Assembly: GCA_022592435.1 (NCBI GenBank)
Contig: JABYQS010000096.1
Coordinates: 1-64,000, forward strand
Origin: Cerioporus squamosus
Lineage: Eukaryota; Basidiomycota; Agaricomycetes; Polyporales; Polyporaceae
Direction: 5' to 3'
Length of the DNA: 64,000 bases
Below are positions 59,642 through 64,000 of this stretch, piece by piece. Under the pieces are notes generated by a model. It saw only the letters and a list, made by a program, of their open reading frames with translations. It was not told the origin of the DNA and made no database searches. The translations under genes were made by a program, and so were the position numbers. The first letter of the stretch is position 1, and the number at the start of each line of letters is the position of its first letter.

Positions 59642-61052
59642 GCCCAGAGAAGATCCTGGTCAGTAGCTGCCCCGCGGCTAGTGATAACGGCGCCAGAACT
59701 CGCACAGAGCAGCAGCAGTGGTGACGGTAGGGAATAGGGAGCCCATATGCGACAGGAGTGTATCGCGGACACAAAAGCGATCTTCAAGCCCGGGGAGAGA
59801 TTGGCAAAGAAAAAAGAGGGGCGCGAGCTGGACCCCCGTTATTGCGGCGCGACCGTCTCTGTGCCGCTGAAAGGGTCGTGCCGACTGGGTTTGCTTCCGC
59901 TACAGCGAGCAGGTGGCGGGCGCAAATGGTCAGCCCACGCAGGACGCGCCGGGAGAGAACCGATGTGCATAGCAGCGTCCCAGATCGCTGTTCAACAAGC
60001 GCTGGCCTACGGAGAGGCGGTCAAGAAACGATCGATGTCAGCCATACTCCGACAAGCGAAACTCAGGTAGGTACTCCGCGTTGCCACTCCCCGCCACGCT
60101 CCTTCCGCTAACTTCGCTCAAACTCTAGCTAACGGCTCAACCCCCTCGACAACGTGCCGCTGCATGCGCCAGAGGAGGCCCAGCGAGCGTGGTCCCCCGC
60201 GCGCTGGGTGGGTCGCTGATTTGTCGGGGTGGAAATTCACCACAGCGATGATCTGGCTGCCGGTTTAGATGGCGCACCGTAGAACGAGTCACGCGTCACA
60301 ACGTCCATCCGAAACACGATCGACGTGACTGGCAATATACTTGCCCCTTCGCCATCGCCTGATTAGTGCATGTGGCCCCTCGTACCTGGTAATATTCGGG
60401 GCGACGCGCCGCACGCGAGGTGCGTCGAGGTGCGCGACGTCACCGGCGGGCTGGGGCAGAGAATTTTTGCTCGAGATGGTGGCGCGCCTTGGGTAGAAAC
60501 TGGCGCCAGCACATGGTCCGTCACCAGGCAGCACTCCGATAGGCTCGATCAGGGAGGTCGGGTCATGAACTTTTTGGGGTCATCAACACGTTTGCTAGAA
60601 CTGCTATCTCGATCTGAATCTCGAAGCGCGCTGATTTGATAGTTGATTGAGTTGCGGATTTGCCTTCCCACACCCCGGCTGGGCGGACGTCGACGATCCG
60701 CAAGAATGGAGCAGCTTTCAGCTGCTCGACGTCCGAGAGGTGCGACTGCGCGAACCGTACACATCGCTCAGGAGGAGACAGGAGGGCAGGAGCACTGCTC
60801 GCCGGGTTGCCGACCCCGGTCTCCTTTCTGGCTTCACCGAGATCCCGGCGGTCGGAGAAGATCTCTGCGTGCGCCGATGCAGTGCACGCATGTGCTTATA
60901 CCGCATATGGGAGACGGTCACAGGCCACGTGTAAGGGTGTCACAGCCAATGATGACTCGGGCTTTTCGAGCGCAGTAAGAGTTCTTTTGGTTGCTCGTTG
61001 CCAGTAACTCAGATCTAGAGTCTGGCCCAGTGAAGCCAGCTCCGGCGCGGTC
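59642..61052. other. Divergent intergenic region, no gene seen
   Basis: About 1.4 kb between the Zn-cluster factor (-) and ILV3 (+). Open frames (for example 60643-60978) have no recognisable motif. Presumably both promoters. Confidence 0.4.
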
Positions 61053-63492
61053 ATGCACTCCTGGAAGTCCTCTCTCCCCGCACGCGTACTCCTGAGACGC
61101 AGCCCCCGCAGGCTGCTCTCGTCCTCTGCGCCATCATGTTCCGACAAGCCCGTCATGAACAGGTACAGCCGGACGATCACGAAGCCCAAGAGCCAGGGCG
61201 CGAGCCAGGCGATGCTCTATGACACGGATGGCGTCCACAGCGACGCGGACTTTGACAAGGCGATGGTCGGCGTGGCAAGTGTTTGGTGAGTGGCAGGCTG
61301 TGTGGCACGCGCTCTTTTGTTGTCCTCGGTGGCAAGCTAACTCTGTATAGGTACGAGGGCAACCCGTAAGTCCGCGTTCCCCTGACCGCGTGCTGCGCCC
61401 AGATTCATCTCCCTCCAGATGCAACAAGCACCTTCTCGGGCTGGGCCAGCACGTCAAGAAGTCGCTCAGTGACGCGGAGATCATCGGGTACCAGTTCGGG
61501 ACTGTCGGCGTGAGGTGCGTATGTGCTGTACTGTCTGTGGGTTGGAACGAGTCGAACCGCGAATGTGCTATGTGCAGCGATGGCATCAGCAACGGCACCC
61601 ATGCCATGTCCTACTCCCTCCAGTCTCGCGACCTGATTGCGGACCAGGTCGAGAGTGCGGCGGGCGGCCACTGGCTTGATGGCATGGTCGTCATCCCCGG
61701 CTGTGACAAGAACATGCCCGGCGTGTTGATGGCATGTGCGTTGCGTTCAATATATGCTTTCTGTCACTTCCCCGCTCATACATGTTCGAAACGCAGTGGG
61801 TCGCTTGAACAGACCCGGGCTGATGGTGTACGGCGGCACGATTCGTCCCGGCTCGTGCGAAGGCGCCCCGCAGCTGGACATTATCTCCGCATTCCAGGCT
61901 TACGGCAAGTACCTTCAGGCCGGAAAGACTGAGGCTGCTGAGCAGGAACGGTATAACACTATCCGGAATGCGTGCCCGGGGCCTGGTGCTTGCGGTGGAG
62001 TGAGTATATGCGCGTTGTTCGGGGGATTGCACAACTGAGGAGAGCATCCTAGATGTACACCGCAAACACCATGGCTAGCGCCTCGGAGGCGATGGGTATG
62101 ACCTTGACTGGTTCATCGTCGTATCCGGCGGAGTCTGCTGAGAAGTACAAGGAATGCGAGTCTGTCGGCGCAGCGATGCGCAACCTGCTGGAGAAGAACA
62201 TCTGTCCGCGTGACATCATGACGAGGTCAGCCTTCGAGAATGCCATGGTGGGTGCTCCTGGCATACTTACCCGCGTCGAGTTGGAAGCTGAACTCGTGAT
62301 AGGTACTGACCATCATCCTCGGCGGTTCCACGAACGCTGCGCTGCACCTCCCTGCGATCGCCCACTCCGTCGGCATCCACCTCACGCTGGACGACTTCCA
62401 AGCCGTGTCAGACCGTATTCCCTTCTTGGCAGACCTGAAGCCCAGCGGGAAGTACGTCATGACAGACGTCGCCAGAATCGGTGGCATCCCCAGTGCGTAG
62501 TCCCTCGGTGCCCAGCACGGATACGTTGCTGACTTTCAATGCTATGGTGCAGAAATCCTTCACTACTTGTTGAAGAAGAACCTCATCGACGGAAACAACA
62601 TGACCGTCACCGGCCGCACGCTCGGCGAGAACCTCGACCGGTGGGTGCATGAACACGGCGAGCTGGACTTCACCAGTCAAGACGTCATTCGTCCGCTAGA
62701 GAAGCCTATCAAGGAGACCGGTCACATTCGGTGCGTGTCTGTTCACGTTGGCGGTGTATGCGATCCCAACCAACGTCCTTACCTCCCGCAGTATCTTGAA
62801 AGGCAACCTTGCGCCTGGCGGCGCCGTCGCGAAGATCACGGGCAAGGAGGGCCTCGGCTTCACTGGCAAAGCGCGCGCGTTCGACTCCGAAGACGAGTTC
62901 ATCGCTGCTGTGGAGAGTGGTTCGATCAAGAAGGGCGAGAAGACTGTCATCGTCCTCCGCTACCTCGGTCCCAAGGGCGGTCCCGGTACGCTGTCCCTCC
63001 TCTCATCCTTTCGATTGAAGCGGCTCTTCTAATGATGCGCATACAGGCATGCCGGAGATGCTCAAGCCTACCAGCTTGATCATGGGTGCGGGCCTGGGCC
63101 ACGACGTCGCATGTCTCACGGACGGACGCTTCAGCGGAGGGTAAGTTTATCCATCCGTCCCGTCGGCCCCTTTCTGTCCATGCTTTGCAAACCCTCGATT
63201 TTTTCTCTTCCTCCGTTGAAACCCTATTCCATATCACAGTTCTCACGGATTCTGCGTCGGCCACATCGTGCCTGAGGCGCAGGTCGGCGGCCCGATCGCG
63301 CTCGTCCGAGACGGCGATATCATTTCCGTCGACGCTATCAAAAACTCGATCGAGCTGCATGTGCCGCCCGAGGAGCTCGAGAAACGGCGCGCAGCTTGGA
63401 AGGCGCCCCCGCTCAAGGTCTCTCAGGGCACGCTCTACAAGTATGTGAAGCTCGTCGAGGACGCCAGCCGTGGCTGCATCACCGACGCATGA
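61053..63492 (+). CDS. ILV3: Dihydroxy-acid dehydratase, mitochondrial
   Basis: Fe-S enzyme of branched-chain amino-acid synthesis: dehydrates 2,3-dihydroxy-isovalerate and -methylvalerate to the 2-oxo acids. Start [20 protein letters not shown] at ATG 61053, an Arg/Ser-rich mitochondrial leader, then [20 protein letters not shown]. Cluster ligands are visible: Cys in [11 protein letters not shown], Cys in [16 protein letters not shown], Cys in [16 protein letters not shown]. Other signatures are [46 protein letters not shown] / [13 protein letters not shown] and the end [19 protein letters not shown] 63490-63492. About ten introns; exon 61351-61365 is only 15 nt (YEGNP). No frame break. About 600 residues, normal for the family. 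Confidence 0.96.
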
Positions 63493-64000
63493 AGCATGTC
63501 TTGGCCCCCTTGACCTCGTCCTCCATCGCCTTCTGTCCCCCCCCCCCTCCCCCGGTCATCCTGTCGCCCCTAGACCTCTCTCCCTATGGAGGGAATTAGA
63601 CCTTAGACGGCCTCGTACTGCGGACGCGATCTGGAAGTGTTGCTTGCTTAGGGGGTGAAATATAACGGGAATGTAAATTTCGTTGTGTCACGCCCAGTAT
63701 GGTTATCCGTGACTGCCCCTCGCGAACTTTCGACCCGAAGCCCCTTCCTCCGGAACTCGTGGGACAACCAATTTGCGGTCACTAGCATGCCTCCGCGGGT
63801 TCACCCGCCAGAGTCGGCTCCAAGGATCTGGTATGTACAATTCATAGCGATACTTTTACACGCAGGCCACGATGCCCTCAATGTTCCCTCGGCACAGAAT
63901 CAGTAGTCCACGACGACCTAGTGGGGGGACAGTCAGTTGCACGCCCCAGGGGACAAAAATTACCGCAGTACCTCCGTGTCCTGGTACGTCGTCTCCTCGA
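63493..64000. other. 3' flank of ILV3
   Basis: Begins with a pyrimidine-rich stretch containing a C11 run (63537-63547) about 45 bp after the stop. The rest holds no recognisable gene before the window ends. Confidence 0.5.

Overview
The window is nuclear DNA of a filamentous basidiomycete, most likely an Agaricomycete (perhaps a polypore). The signs are GC-rich coding DNA, many 48-70 nt GT..AG introns, very short exons, and gene types typical of that class: a heptahelical receptor-like family, Zn(II)2Cys6 regulators, and an adenylation-domain protein fused to a redox membrane module. No CRISPR array, bacterial-type operon, tRNA or intact transposon was found. I support 21 protein-coding genes; coordinates run from first to last coding base and include introns.

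Layout. 1-6.5 kb: the 3' part of a fungal-specific transcription factor (+), pyridoxamine-phosphate oxidase PDX3 (-), then about 3.9 kb of mostly unassigned DNA holding a strong 26-bp hairpin and an inverted pair of GATA sites. 6.5-16.3 kb: a large kelch/BTB protein with a long disordered tail (+), an unknown single-exon protein (-) and a multi-exon membrane protein (+). 16.7-24 kb: an adenylation-domain/ferric-reductase-like fusion (-), then 3.3 kb unassigned. 24-39 kb is the densest stretch: RAD50 (-) divergent from the small coiled-coil protein SLO1 (+), an F-box-like protein (-), proteasome ubiquitin receptor RPN13 (+), a heavily interrupted ARL8 GTPase gene (-) divergent from mitochondrial PET127 (+), and mitochondrial TAM41 (+). 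40.9-47 kb: an NDK-fold protein without the catalytic histidine (+), thiamine thiazole synthase THI4 (-) and chorismate mutase ARO7 (+). 47.5-59.6 kb: all on the minus strand, two divergent septin-like GTPases, a protein with two Zn2Cys6 clusters that lies in frame behind the second septin-like gene, and a further single-cluster protein. 61-63.5 kb: dihydroxy-acid dehydratase ILV3 (+).

How they relate. Most recognisable genes are unlinked housekeeping functions: vitamin B6 and B1 synthesis, shikimate and branched-chain amino-acid synthesis, double-strand-break repair, proteasome, mitochondrial RNA and lipid metabolism, and Arf-like GTPase traffic. The most unusual parts are the 47.5-59.6 kb septin-like/Zn-cluster block and the adenylation-reductase fusion. 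Three genes (kelch, THI4, NDK-like) carry one- or two-base frame breaks, mostly at short C runs, where the protein resumes in another frame. These look more like homopolymer errors in the assembly than real gene loss, so exon models from this sequence need care.
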